Shown: piece after piece, positions 22,497-34,104 of the stretch
How the letters are laid out: every line of letters begins with the position of its first letter
Position numbering within the stretch: position 1 is the stretch's first letter
Origin: Hamiltosporidium tvaerminnensis
Lineage: Eukaryota > Microsporidia > Dubosqiidae
Direction: 5' to 3'
DNA: 64,000 nucleotides
Assembly (NCBI GenBank): GCA_022605425.2
Contig: CM061251.1
Span: 155,001-219,000, forward strand
Notes under the pieces: generated by a model
The model's database searches: none
What the model saw: the letters and a program-made list of their open reading frames with translations, nothing else
Told to the model about the DNA's origin: nothing
Translations under genes and position numbers: made by a program

Positions 22497-23042
22497 ATAT
22501 ATATTTTTTTTGGCGCATTTTTTAAAACGAAATATTTACATTTAAGGAATAACGTTAGATTTCTTTTATTTTAAATCTTGAAAGTGATTTAAAAATTATT
22601 TATGAATATTTTTTATTCATTTTAAAATATATTCGGCGCAAGTAATGTTTGGGTGCATAATCGCAGTGATTATAGTATTAATTTAAAAAAAATGATATCC
22701 TTTATTTAAAAGGTATTTTATCATTTTTTCACTGTAAAATATATTTTTAATTAGTTTTTCAATCAGTTTGAATACTGACTAGTTTTTAACTGTTTTAATA
22801 CATGATTTGATAATTATAGTTTGGTAATTGAAGTTTTTTTTCTTCTTTATTCTCGAATAAAATTGTCTCGGTGTTAAGAAGTGATAATAAAATGTTTAAT
22901 TTTTTCAATTTATATGAAAATTTAAAATAAAAAAAAACATCAAAAGAATACAGTTTTCTCTTCAAGATATTGTAAAAAAATTGATTCTAGTTAAATTATA
23001 AAATATGTTTTTTATGCCAGAATTTTGTTTGTAAAATATTTT
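22497..23042. other. spacer, nothing recognised
   Basis: A+T-rich region upstream of the kleisin gene. No motif seen. Confidence 0.45.
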
Positions 23043-23300
23043 TATATATTTAAGTTACGAGATAGAAAAAATTTTATATTTTTTGGTTTGCGACAAAAGC
23101 TAAAAATTTAACATACTTTATATATTTAAGTTACGAGATAAAAAAAATTTTATATTTTTTGGTTTGAGACAAAAGCTAAAAATTTAACATACTTTATATA
23201 TTTAAGTTACGAGATAAAAAAAATTTTATATTTTTTGGTTTGCGACAAAAGCTAAAAATTTAACATACTTTATATATTTAAGTTACGAGATAAAAAAAAG
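23043..23300. repeat. 76-bp tandem repeat, about 3.4 copies
   Basis: Units start at 23043, 23119, 23195 and 23271 with exact 76-bp spacing. Each contains TATATATTTAAGTTACGAGA, TTTTTTGGTTTGCGACAAAA and GCTAAAAATTTAACATACTT. Copies differ at only one or two positions. Confidence 0.93.
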
Positions 23301-24654
23301 TAGTTGATTTGATTCTAACTCTATTTTCCGTCAGTTACTGAAATATTGAATTTTTTTGCTCGTAAGCCATAACTTAGTCAATGATTTTATGAAATACCAT
23401 TTTGTTTTAATATTTTAAATGAAGCTAGATACAATGATTTTATTTGAAAAAATTTGGAGATAAAAATTTTTGAGTAAAGATAAAAATTATATTCAACTGA
23501 AAGATGTATAGAATGATTAGATATTTCATAATTTATCCATTTAAACATATTTTTTTGTATTTTACAGTAAATATAATCGACTACTGTATTTCTAAATATT
23601 AATTACGATTTGAAAAATAATGAAAAGCTTATTAATTAAAGATTTGCTTCTGAGTGAAGTCTTAAAACCAAATATGTTTAAAATTTATGGAGATATGTTT
23701 TCTTGTGTGATTTTTTTACTTAAGAATTTGAAAAATAATAAGAATTAATTTAATTATATCTTGTAAAAAGTAGCCATTTTGTAATAAATGTGTTTAAGCG
23801 TAAATACATAAGTTAATTATAGAATAAATCTTAATATTCTTCTTGGACTCTAAAAATATAGGTAGTGTTATGTAAAAAATATTAAAATTCTTTGGACTAG
23901 GAGATTTATAGGATATAAATTCCATTATATACTAATGAGAAACAGAAAAATTGTTGTAAAAATATGTATTATCTATGTCCTACTATATATTTAATAAATA
24001 AATAAGATAACTTGAAATTTATATTGGCTATTAATGTCGTTTTAATTCGTAAATTCAAAAACTCTCAGGTTTGAAAGCTTCTTTTTTTCGATTTTTTTTG
24101 TTAAATGATTACTTGTGTTTGTTTAAAAACATTAAAATTAATTGTATAAATTCAAAATAATAAAATGATTAAGATTCTGATGCTAGTTTTTCTAGAAAAA
24201 AATATCAAGATAGATTTTTGATGAAAAGATGAAATTTTGTTTAGTTAGAATATTCGATTAGAATTTTTGATAGAAATTTTCTGGCGGTCAAGAAGTTTTA
24301 TCAAAATAGAACATTCTAATTTGGATCTAAAAAGGAAATTTTTATAAAATTTCTAAAAACCAAATAAAAATTTCATAAGTAGAAAATTCTAGTAAAAAAA
24401 ATTAAAGCAAAATTTTCATAAAATTCTTCGATAGAACATTCTATTTTGATCATCGGATATAATTTTATATTCAATTTCACTAGGCCAAAGAAACTTTCTT
24501 GTCTTAGAACATTCTAAATGGAATTTAAGCATAAATTTGAATAGAATTTTGATAGATTTATTGATTAAATATCATCCAAAAAAGGAAAATAATTTACTTA
24601 ATAGATTAGCCTAGAATCTAAAAAAGTATTTAATAGTGCGAAATCTGAAAAAAT
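23301..24654. other. gene-free A+T-rich region
   Basis: No supported gene. Between about 24220 and 24520 the words GAACATTCTA, AAATTTT and GATAGAA recur at irregular spacing, suggesting decayed short repeats. Confidence 0.45.
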
Positions 24655-25770
24655 ATGCAAGGAATTACCAAGTTCATTCTGATGTCTATTGCCTACCTCA
24701 TAGTAGTAACATCTACAGGAAATAGAAATGATTACTTTCGTTGTTATGCTGAATCTAGTAGTGATTCTAGAGAATATAATAGAAGATGTCGCGACTATTC
24801 TTCTAGCTCAAGTTCTTCTGAATCAAATTGTGGATTCAACACATTGGTTTGTAGAGATTTCAGATGTAAACCAACTAAGGCAACTAAGTGTTTTACAGCA
24901 ACAGAATGTGTTCCAGCGAAACCTGCCAAAACACTTGATACTGAAATATACCATATTGAAGGAATTATAGAAAGTGCTGTAAGGAATATAGATCCGGTAC
25001 TTAATCGAGCAGCAATTGCCTTTAAAAATGCCGTAATAGAGTGTATCGAACGTACCGATAGAAATCTTCTTGAAAAAATAGCAACAGCTCTCAGCAATTT
25101 GAAAACAAAGATTTCTAGCATTATAAATACGGGTGAAGCAACAGAATTGACGAATGTATTGGCAAATATAAACCAGACAAATAATGCACTTTTAAATGGT
25201 GTTGAAAGCTTGTTAGCTACAGCTGCCCAAAGTACTACTACTACGATTACTATATTGGCTGGAGATACACAACCTAACATCATTGCAAGTGTCACGAATT
25301 TGTCTACAGGTGGTTTATTATTTACCATTTTAGGATTTATAAATACTGCCTCTACTGGTGCTAACACGTTATTTACCACAACAACAAACGAACAGATTAC
25401 TGCTATTACTGGCATAATGTCGAATTCTACAACTGCTTTGATTGCAGATGTTGCTACTGAAATAGATAATACCGGAAAGATTCTTAAATCACTTGTCGCT
25501 GCTGCTGCTGGGCAACAAATAAGATGTATTTCAGAATATCTATGTCAATTCATTAATGATATCAAAATTAATATGGATTGTTTGATTAGAGATATCGGAA
25601 GAGAAATCATATGTTGTATAAAGAAAAGATGTGGAATACCTGGATATGAATATAAAAACAGCTTTAGACCGCCTGTTTTTTACGGAAAAATGAACAGCCC
25701 TAGATACGGCGGTGTGTGTAATAGACCTTATCTGGGACTTAGGGAAGATTTGGATTTAGGATTTGATTAG
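24655..25770 (+). CDS. secreted Ser/Cys-rich protein, paralogue of the 4.2-kb gene
   Basis: 371 residues. An N-terminal signal peptide (about residues 5-21, ILMSIAYLIVVTSTG) is followed by a Ser/Arg/Cys stretch (YSSSSSSSESNCG), a paired-cysteine segment (CRDFRCKPTKATKCF), and a long helical, Ala/Thr/Asn-rich middle with regularly spaced hydrophobics (about residues 95-290). The C-terminal domain is cysteine-rich: IRCISEYLCQFINDI, then CLIRDIGREIICCIKKRCG. The head and tail resemble the 742-residue protein at 4207-6435, which has an expanded Pro/Gly-repeat middle instead. An extracellular role (spore wall, polar tube or host interface) is inferred only from the signal peptide and composition. 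No known family is recognised. The start is fixed by the signal peptide. Confidence 0.75.
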   Translation: MQGITKFILMSIAYLIVVTSTGNRNDYFRCYAESSSDSREYNRRCRDYSSSSSSSESNCGFNTLVCRDFRCKPTKATKCFTATECVPAKPAKTLDTEIYHIEGIIESAVRNIDPVLNRAAIAFKNAVIECIERTDRNLLEKIATALSNLKTKISSIINTGEATELTNVLANINQTNNALLNGVESLLATAAQSTTTTITILAGDTQPNIIASVTNLSTGGLLFTILGFINTASTGANTLFTTTTNEQITAITGIMSNSTTALIADVATEIDNTGKILKSLVAAAAGQQIRCISEYLCQFINDIKINMDCLIRDIGREIICCIKKRCGIPGYEYKNSFRPPVFYGKMNSPRYGGVCNRPYLGLREDLDLGFD

Positions 25771-27275
25771 TCACATCTTAATAAACTTGTATATAGCCTC
25801 ATAAATTTCTATTTTATTTTTAAATTTCACTTTGCTTTTATAGTTTGAATCAACAAACATCCAAATTCCTAGTAATTATAACTAATCCTATAACTTAATT
25901 TGCCCTTTTATATATTTTAAGCGAAGGAGTGTAAATAAAATAGTTGACAGCTTAAAGCTATTTATAGATTTTTTATTCTATCTTTCCTTCTTCAGATTCA
26001 TAATAAAACGAACATTATGAAAGATCAAAACATTTTGATATCAAGCGGTAATGTAATAAACGGAAACACTTGTATTGGAATGTAACGTAATTAAATCTAT
26101 TTAGTGTTCTTTCCTTCGGATGCACCTACCATTTTTTGTTTTTTAATATATCAAATCAAAATAATAGTTAAAAATATAAAGTGTCTTTTAGATCTATAAC
26201 TTATATAAAGAAAAATAAAATTAAAGAATGCAAATACAGAATAATCAAATAGAACGAAAACAAAAAGAAAATACAAATAATTGAAATAAAACGTATTTTT
26301 TGAGGAATAATTCTTTTTCGATACATTTGTAAGATAATTCAATAATATTCTCTTCATTTTGTAGTTTACAGAAAATTTAAGAACAACCAACGTGCTCAAC
26401 ATAAGTCTAAAATCTTTCTTGAAAAACATCCAATTTTCATAGTATTTCTTTTTTTTAGTTGTCTCGTAATCCTTAGTGAGAATATAACGATCTCGAAGAA
26501 AATACTTGAATTTTTCACAATTAAAATCAGCACGCTTTTCATTATAAGAACAATCCAAGCTTTATGCGTATAAACGTCTGTATAAAAATTATAGCGTTGC
26601 TCCAAATCTGTTTTAACATTTTCAAATATTGTTGAGTCGTTAAATAAATGCTCTGATATAAAATAAATTCATTTAAAAATTTATTGTTAAGGCAATTATC
26701 ATTATCAGAAATATCAATTTGCAGAAGAATTTATGCTAAATTTTTTTAATTATTTTTATTGTCATCGTGTTTGGCCCCATCTGCTTCTTAATAAATCGTG
26801 CAGTAGCTATTTTTAAATATGCGGCGCATATTGATTAACACTAATCGCATTTTGTCTTCTAAGGTTGTATTTATATGTTACTTCTTTGAGAATAAAAATA
26901 TTTTTTTACCGGTCTATTCTTGATTTCCTTGCAAGAGCGTGTGCGGATATTCATTAATCCCTAAACTTGCACCTTGGTTTTCGGATTATGACGCAGATCA
27001 TATACTTTTTTAATATTAGAGCTTAGAGATTACATATTTACATATTTAGTCAAAGAACCTTTCCAATTATCAGAATGCACTATTTCAGGTAATATTCATT
27101 AAAAAAAGTTCGCGAAGCTATTCAGAAAAGTGTCTGTCAGATTTTGGTCAGTTGTTATTATTAAAATATATTTTAATTAATATCAACAAAAATTGAAACT
27201 TAACAATATATGTTGGTCAATTCTTCATGTTTTACTAAATCTATAAACACAATGGCTAATGGCTGCAGACTTCTC
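25771..27275. other. gene-free region; weak ORF only
   Basis: The 135-codon ORF at 26151-26558 (minus) is Phe/Tyr/Lys-rich with a hydrophobic end and no recognised motif. It is more likely chance or decayed sequence than a gene. Nothing else seen. Confidence 0.4.
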
Positions 27276-27513
27276 TTTCATTCATCCTTGGCACTACAGC
27301 CCTATGGGAGCCTTGGCCTTCCTTAGTAATACCGTCCACCGGTCTTTTTCCAGTGGGTTTGTTTACTTATTGGGTTTCGTAACAGGCAATTTTAAAGAGT
27401 GGGTTGTTAGCCCTACGTCCAACCCCAACATGGAAGATATGTCCCTTTTAGTCGCCTCTTACGACAAGCAGAGAATAATCCAAGCCAATTCTGCTCCTGG
27501 CGGGGTTGAGAAA
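27276..27513 (-). mobile_element. SINE-like element copy C with 9-bp TSD
   Basis: About 238 bp flanked by perfect direct repeats AGACTTCTC at 27267-27275 and 27514-27522. On the minus strand it reads TATTCTCTGCTTGTCG, GTAAGAGGCGACTAAAAGGG, GGGGTTGGACGTAGGG, CTAACAACCC, ACGAAACCC and GGTATTACTAAGGAAGGC. It ends in a GGATGAATGAAA tail, typical of RTE-like or short retroposon 3' ends. It is the best preserved copy. Confidence 0.88.
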
Positions 27514-27522
27514 AGACTTCTC

Positions 27523-28396
27523 CTTTCTATCATAAATTGAAGAAATTCGGATGTTTAAAAAAGCGCCGACGATGGAAATTTTACACGTCAATATCATTTT
27601 GTAATTATTATACACTCAGACTTCATATAACAGAGCAGATCGCATAAAAAATGGTTCTAAAATGCTATAATTTAGAAATTGCAACCTTTAAATTATTTGA
27701 GCTGCTATAAAAATAATATTCAGAATTGCATTCTCATTCATTTTAAAACTTAGATAAATATTTCATTTCTCGATGAATTTGCTTTGCTTCTTAGATGAAA
27801 AAGTCTTTTGAAATGTTAAAGAATGCGATTGAACTTTGATCTTTTGTAGTTTTTTTATTTCTATTGTTGTTCCAAAAGTAATTTTTATTTCATTTGGTGT
27901 ATAAAGCGGGAAATTTTCTAAAATATTTAAACTTTATAAATAGTTGATCAAATAATAAATGCATTATACCATTTTTAGACACAGAATTTTATCTAATGCT
28001 AGTAAAATTGTATTCTATTTTATGTTTTATTAGCAAGGCATAAGTAAACCGAGTTATTGATAAGACAATGAATGAATTCCACGAATACTTCTAAGAGAAA
28101 ATTTCTTTTCAAAGTATCATGTTTTTATATTATACTTATATATTTGAGTTTCATCGTATTCGTTGAGTCAGGTAAATTTTTTGTGTTTTCATATACAGTA
28201 AGTTAAACCAATGTTTACATCTTTAGTCGATTTTCAATTTTATTGATCATTATGGAGTTATAGCTGGATAAAGTTGTATAAATTGTCATGTATTTGACCA
28301 TTTCATTAATTTCGTAGGATTTTTGGCTTTTAAGAAATAATTAGCATTTTTAACTATTGACATTTTTAAAAATTAAAGGGTTTCTACTTTTCCTAC
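27523..28396. other. spacer between SINE-like copies C and D
   Basis: A+T-rich, no gene seen. Confidence 0.45.
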
Positions 28397-28614
28397 AATG
28401 CAAGGAGCAGAATTAGCCTGGTGTATTCTCTTCTTGTTGTAAGAGGCGACCAAAAGGGACTGATCCTCCATTTTGGGGTTGGGCTTAGGGCTAACAATAC
28501 ACCTTTTTAAACAACCGTATTATAAACCTCAAAAAATATAGAAACCCACTTAAAAAATCGGTAGGTGGTATTACTGAGGGCGGCCAAGTCTGTGGTGCAG
28601 ATGAGGATGATTAT
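28397..28614 (+). mobile_element. SINE-like element copy D
   Basis: Plus-oriented copy, inverted relative to copy C about 0.9 kb away. Visible blocks are TATTCTCTTCTTGTTG, AGAGGCGACCAAAAGGGACT, GGGGTTGGGCTTAGGG, CTAACAATACACC and GGTGGTATTACTGAGGGCGG, with a GATGAGGATGATTATT tail. Flanking GTTTCTAC and GCTTCCAC may be an eroded target duplication. Confidence 0.82.
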
Positions 28615-31600
28615 TAAATGCTTCCACTAGTTTTTTTAACACAAACAATATGTTTGTCTACATTAGTACGTATATTCAAAGGATAGAAATTATACTATAA
28701 AATATTGTGAAAAATACTACTAGAAATTGTAATATAAAGGAAAATATTTTAACCAAAAAAAAGAAATACTGTTTCGTGTAGAACTTTGAATTGCTCTTTT
28801 CCATTTTCGAAATTTCTAGAATAAATATTCTGGTAAATACAATTAAACGGGGTTTATTTGATTGTACCAGAAAATTATAATAAATCTAAGGATTGTTTCA
28901 TAGCCTCATTTTCTGCTTCTTGTGACTTATTTTCTCTGAATACTCATTTAAAGATTATTTGTAGTGAAATGGCATTTAATTGTTAAATATACTCGTCTTT
29001 TTGATTCGTATAAAAAACACATATAGTCATAATAGCCCTTAAATATGGGATTCTTTATGGTCTTTCGCGAACGTTTTCTATACATATACGCTTGATGTTT
29101 ACAAAAACTTTTAATTTTCTATAATTTTGACACTTTCGTCGCTTTTCTAAATATATTTACTGAAATGAAAATATAAAATCGATTCTAAAAGTCTTAGTAT
29201 TATCCGAAAATTCATATGCAACAGTAACTAAACATATCTTATAACTTATTCGCGGCTCTATATAAATTTGAATATAATTATTATGTCAGTTTCTATTAAT
29301 CGTCTAGTTTAGCTTTGTGTATTTCGAGTTCAGAATCTATGTTTATCCCTATATTTAACAAGAAAAAAAAGACTTTTTATTCATGTATTATTAGTTAAAT
29401 TTTCATGTTACACCTTTTTATATCTCTTATTTAGAAGAAAAACCACTTCATTTTTCCATGAGAACAAAGATTCAGGAATCTATATATTCAAATTACAATT
29501 CAGCTTTATATTGTTTTTCGACTTATAATACTATATAGTAAGGCATTTTACATTGTAACCTAAGTCTGCCTCGTCAATAAAATTTTATTTAGTTACAAAT
29601 ATATTTATTGCTTTTAATTATTAGATTAGATCTATTTTTTAGTCTCAAGACAGAAAAAATAATCGAAACTATATTTTTTGATTACTATAGAATTGTATTA
29701 CAGAAAAAATACAGATGAAAGCTATTTAAGAGAAATCACGGATGTAATACATCTCAGGATTACAAGCTCAAAACAACATTGAAATTGTTCACGTCATAAT
29801 TGTGAACTAAATACCGAAATCAAAAATATGACTTAAAACATAGAAATTGAATAGAAAATAAGAAACGAGTCAAACCAAACGACGAACGAGTGTAAAAGAG
29901 GGAAACAAGAATTGCATGAAATAACTTGCACAGAATGATTTTACACTTTACATTATTCAAAAAAGAATATCTCTCTAGAAAAAATTACCTTTTTATTTAT
30001 AAAACTCAATTTCTAGATTTGAAGTTTATTACCTAAAATACTTCTTTTTGATAGCAAATTTAAAGTTTTTATAAATTTATTTAAGGTCATCTAAAAATTA
30101 TATTAGATGTGATATGAAGTCAATGTCTTAATATAAAACTCAAATTTTCTTTTTTATATAATTAAGATCGAGATTTTAATTTTAAATTATAATACCGAGA
30201 ATTTATATTATAAAACATGCTTACTTTAACATTTACTTTATTTTAAGAATCAAAATTTTGAAATCACAAATAGAATCATTTTCAAGCAAAAAGTTTTAAG
30301 ATATATCAATAAAAATATATTCAAACCAAGAATATATTTATAAAGATGAATTTGCATTTGGCTAATTTCGAATTGAATATTCGATAAAAAAATGTTTAAA
30401 GCTATTTTCTGGGATAATAAACTTTTTAGTAGAATAATTATTTGAAATTGATATTTATAAAATATATTTATATTCGATTATATCTTTTTTGACTAAATGA
30501 AGTGGTTTAAAGTTCTATGATATTGTAATTTAATTAAATGCTTTCTGTTTATTTGCTTTAATTGTCTTAATTAAGTGATTTAATTTACTATTTGGATTAT
30601 CAATTAGTATAATGAATCAAATTATATAATTAAAAGAAACCGCAATATTTTTTGAGGAATCGACAAATTATATTTGCTCTTAAAAAGAATAAAATTTTAA
30701 CTATTTAAATAATAGTTATAGTATTCTTATATACATTTTATTGTAACATGTCGTTGTAAAATATGCCTCAAAACATCTTTAATGTCGTGTTACTTTTAAT
30801 GTTAATATCGAATTTAGATTATAAAATATAATTTTTTGAATTGTAAAATAATTTAAAAAATCCTAAAGATAATTCTGGAGGTTTTTAATCGAAACGAAAT
30901 ACATAAGTTTTAAATTCCTTCAAGATTTAGATGATTTTAAAATAAAAATTATAAGTTTGGGTTCAGAATATAAAAGAATGCGAGAATAAAAAAGCAAAAA
31001 GCAATTATTTAAAAGATAAAAAAATATCAATTGCGGAAACCAATAAATATTGGTCTAAGATTAATAAAAAAACGAGAGAATATAAAAAATAATAGGAATT
31101 TAATTAGGAATTAAACAAGTAACAGGATTTTGCAAAAATTCTTTGTACTTTTCGTTGAGAAAGTGAGTTTTTCTAAAATTTTAATTGATTATATATTTAC
31201 TGTAAATATTATTCTATTTAATTTTTTATACTTTTTTTTTATAAGAAATATTTTTATGCTGGTTGTTGATTTTGAAACCATATAACGCAATTTCTGTAAA
31301 TATTTAATTTTAAAAGATATAATAAAGAGTTTAAATTAAATCTCAATATTTAAGAGACTATAAATAATATTACATCTTTATAAAAGCGGAATATTTTCTA
31401 TTTTCCTAAATAGATTGACGTTGTTCTAAGTTTTCATAGAACACAGCTGCTTAAAATTTTATCGGATTTTTTTAAAAATATCCTTTCCTAATTTCTTCAT
31501 CTAAAAAATGTGTAAAACCTATTTAAAAGATAAACATCTTCCAAGAATGTGTAAAATCTGTTTCCTCACGTTGAATTAGAGGTCTAAATTTGATTATGTA

Positions 31601-33235
31601 TCGTCAAGACTAAAATTATTCCTAGTTTCATTAAATTCTTTTGAGCCAAATAGACCTCCTAATAATGTACATCAAGTCAAATTCTGTAGGATCCAACTGT
31701 AGTTACAATGTCATACCTCTATTTATAAGTGCTATTGCATATTAAAGAAATTTTTTCTTCTGTATTTTCCATGCTCTAGATCTTCTCACTGTGCAATATA
31801 TCACGTTTTTTAAGACTTTTACATGTAACTTACCTACAACTATGGTCGTGGTTTCTAATCTGATTACATAAAAACATAAAAATTGACTTTTTTGAAAAAT
31901 TTTCACCAGTTTCTAAATATTCTCTTTTTTATACAAATTTCTATGGAATAAACGAAAATTTTGTATTGTTTTTATTGCACCGAAAATCCCTACAATGATT
32001 TTAATGTTAATTGTGTAAATTATTTAGATGCAGATGGTTTTAAAAACGATCATTATTCCTCTGATAGTATTTAAGAAAATAAATTATTTTTTTGCACAAT
32101 GTCTAAGCTTTAGAAAAAATATTTTCTTTGAGTTTAAATGAAAATATATAAATATTATCAATCAAATAACTTTTTAATAAATAGATTTTCTTAGCGAAAA
32201 AAGGTTTTGAGTAATTTAGTTCAAACAAAAAAAAATGAACTGCTAAGTAGTTCTGAATAATTCTCTCAGTTAATTGAAAAGTTTAATGAGGTTCTTTAAA
32301 TTTATAGATTAATTAAATCTATTTCCGAAAACATATTAATAACGGTTATAAATAAAAAAAAATTTAAAATTCTATTTTCTTTGTAGAAATATTTGATTAC
32401 AACTTACAAATTATCACCTTAAACAAATTATAAATAGTTTTTTTTTGTAAATATTTTGAAATAAGTTTTTAAATATAAAGAAGGAAAATTTAATTAAATT
32501 TTTTTATTACCGATAAATATCAATTTTTTTACTGAAAAAGATTTTCAATACAAAATCGACCATTAGAACGATAATTTTTCAGATTAAAAATTATTGGAAC
32601 AGAATAGAACATTAGAAATTCTTATATCTTTAATTAAAATTTATTTAATCATTCCCTTGACTAAATAACAGATTTTTAACCTAAATTTTTGAATCTTCCT
32701 TGTTGAAATATAAAATTCTAGGTAAAAAATTTTTAATAATTTTCGCTTTTTTTTACCTTCCTTATACATCAAAATCCTTATGAAGTTTGTTATTTGTTAA
32801 ATATATTTAAGACAAAATTATTCTTTATTATGTTATTTTCAATAATCATGTAATTGTAACTTATTTTTTTATAAGAATCCAATACAAATTTCAATTAATT
32901 TGTTTCTTTTCTATAATTTTTCTAAAATAAGTATATCAACTAATTGAAAATTAAATTTTTAATTGTAAATAATCCGAAAACACCAAAAACAATAAAGTTT
33001 TGATATATAAATGCAATTTTTTTATTTTTCTATTTTTTTAAAATATTAATATATTTTTTTTTTGAATTTTAATCTAATATATTAGTAATTTAATCAATAA
33101 AACAATATTTTATCATTTTAAATTGTAAAAAGAATTGAGATAAAAAAACAATTTGTTAGAAAACCGATATATACTTAGATAATTTGTATTTCTAATTACG
33201 GTAAAATATTTTATATAAAGAAAAAATCGAAGACA
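28615..33235. other. 4.6-kb gene-free A+T-rich region
   Basis: Stops are frequent in all frames. No ORF, tandem repeat or RNA gene that I can defend. Confidence 0.5.
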
Positions 33236-33240
33236 GGGTC

Positions 33241-34104
33241 ATGGACAATGATTATTATAACAAGAAGATTAAACTTCGTGATTCAAAAGAATATCATTTG
33301 GAAGAGGAATATGAGGATGATAAATGTGAGACAAAGTCTTATAATGAAAGAAATAAGAATTGTTTGATTAAGAAAATGATACAAAATGAAAATTACGGCG
33401 CAAAAGATAATAATTTGCATTATTTTAAAAGGTCTATGCAGCAAAACGATTTAAATTATCAGGATTTTGAAGCAAAGCGTGGTGTTATAAATGGAAAAAT
33501 CGATGAATTTTCTTTAAAAGCACAATCACTGAAGGCTATCAACTATTTTAATGAAAAGACAAAGACATTCAGATCGTCAATTTGTAAAAAATATGGATTT
33601 GATGCCATATCTAGTTATGAAAGAGAATATTGGAAAAGACCAAATTATCATGATAATATTTACGGCCAAAAAAATATATATCTTAAAAACAAAGACAGCC
33701 ACATTAAATATATAGAACAACAATGTGTATTTAATTTTAATGAAATTAGTAAAGAATCCTTATTAGGGTTATTAAATCGTCTGATGAAAATTGATTCATT
33801 TTTTAAAAATAAGAGCAATTTTTTGCCAAATTTTGATTTTTTGCTTCAGCAATATGACATATTTTTTCAACGTAAAAAGAAAACAAAAGGTGGTATATTA
33901 GGAATAAATGAAAAGCGGAGAAATCATGTAAATTCGGAACACAGAAGAAAAGATGCTATATCTATTGGTATAAATGCATTAGGAGATATTTTACCTAATC
34001 AAGATTTTTTTGAAGATGATGCTGATATTGTTTTTGAAGCAGTTTTTTATATTTTAAAGCTACGTTATAAAAATATTCTATTGCGAAACAATATAAAAGA
34101 ATAA
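33241..34104 (+). CDS. bHLH transcription factor
   Basis: 287 residues. The C-terminus (about residues 224-283) is a basic helix-loop-helix domain. The basic region RRNHVNSEHRRKDAI carries the H-x3-E-x2-R pattern used to contact E-box DNA. Helix 1 is ISIGINALGDILP with the conserved terminal Pro. An acidic loop follows, then helix 2 VFEAVFYILKLRYKNILL. No leucine zipper follows, because the protein ends a few residues later. The first 220 residues are charged (Lys/Asn/Asp/Glu) without recognised domains. The basic region looks closest to the Mlx/INO4 type (H-x-x-SE-x-RR). bHLH proteins bind DNA as dimers, so a partner is expected elsewhere. GGG lies three bases before the ATG (33236-33238). 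Fold assignment is good; the target genes are unknown. Confidence 0.75.
   Translation: MDNDYYNKKIKLRDSKEYHLEEEYEDDKCETKSYNERNKNCLIKKMIQNENYGAKDNNLHYFKRSMQQNDLNYQDFEAKRGVINGKIDEFSLKAQSLKAINYFNEKTKTFRSSICKKYGFDAISSYEREYWKRPNYHDNIYGQKNIYLKNKDSHIKYIEQQCVFNFNEISKESLLGLLNRLMKIDSFFKNKSNFLPNFDFLLQQYDIFFQRKKKTKGGILGINEKRRNHVNSEHRRKDAISIGINALGDILPNQDFFEDDADIVFEAVFYILKLRYKNILLRNNIKE

Noticed and set aside
26151-26605. Overlapping minus-strand ORFs of 135 and 69 codons
   Set aside because: Low-complexity Phe/Tyr/Lys-rich sequence without a recognised domain. Noted only as possible decayed sequence.
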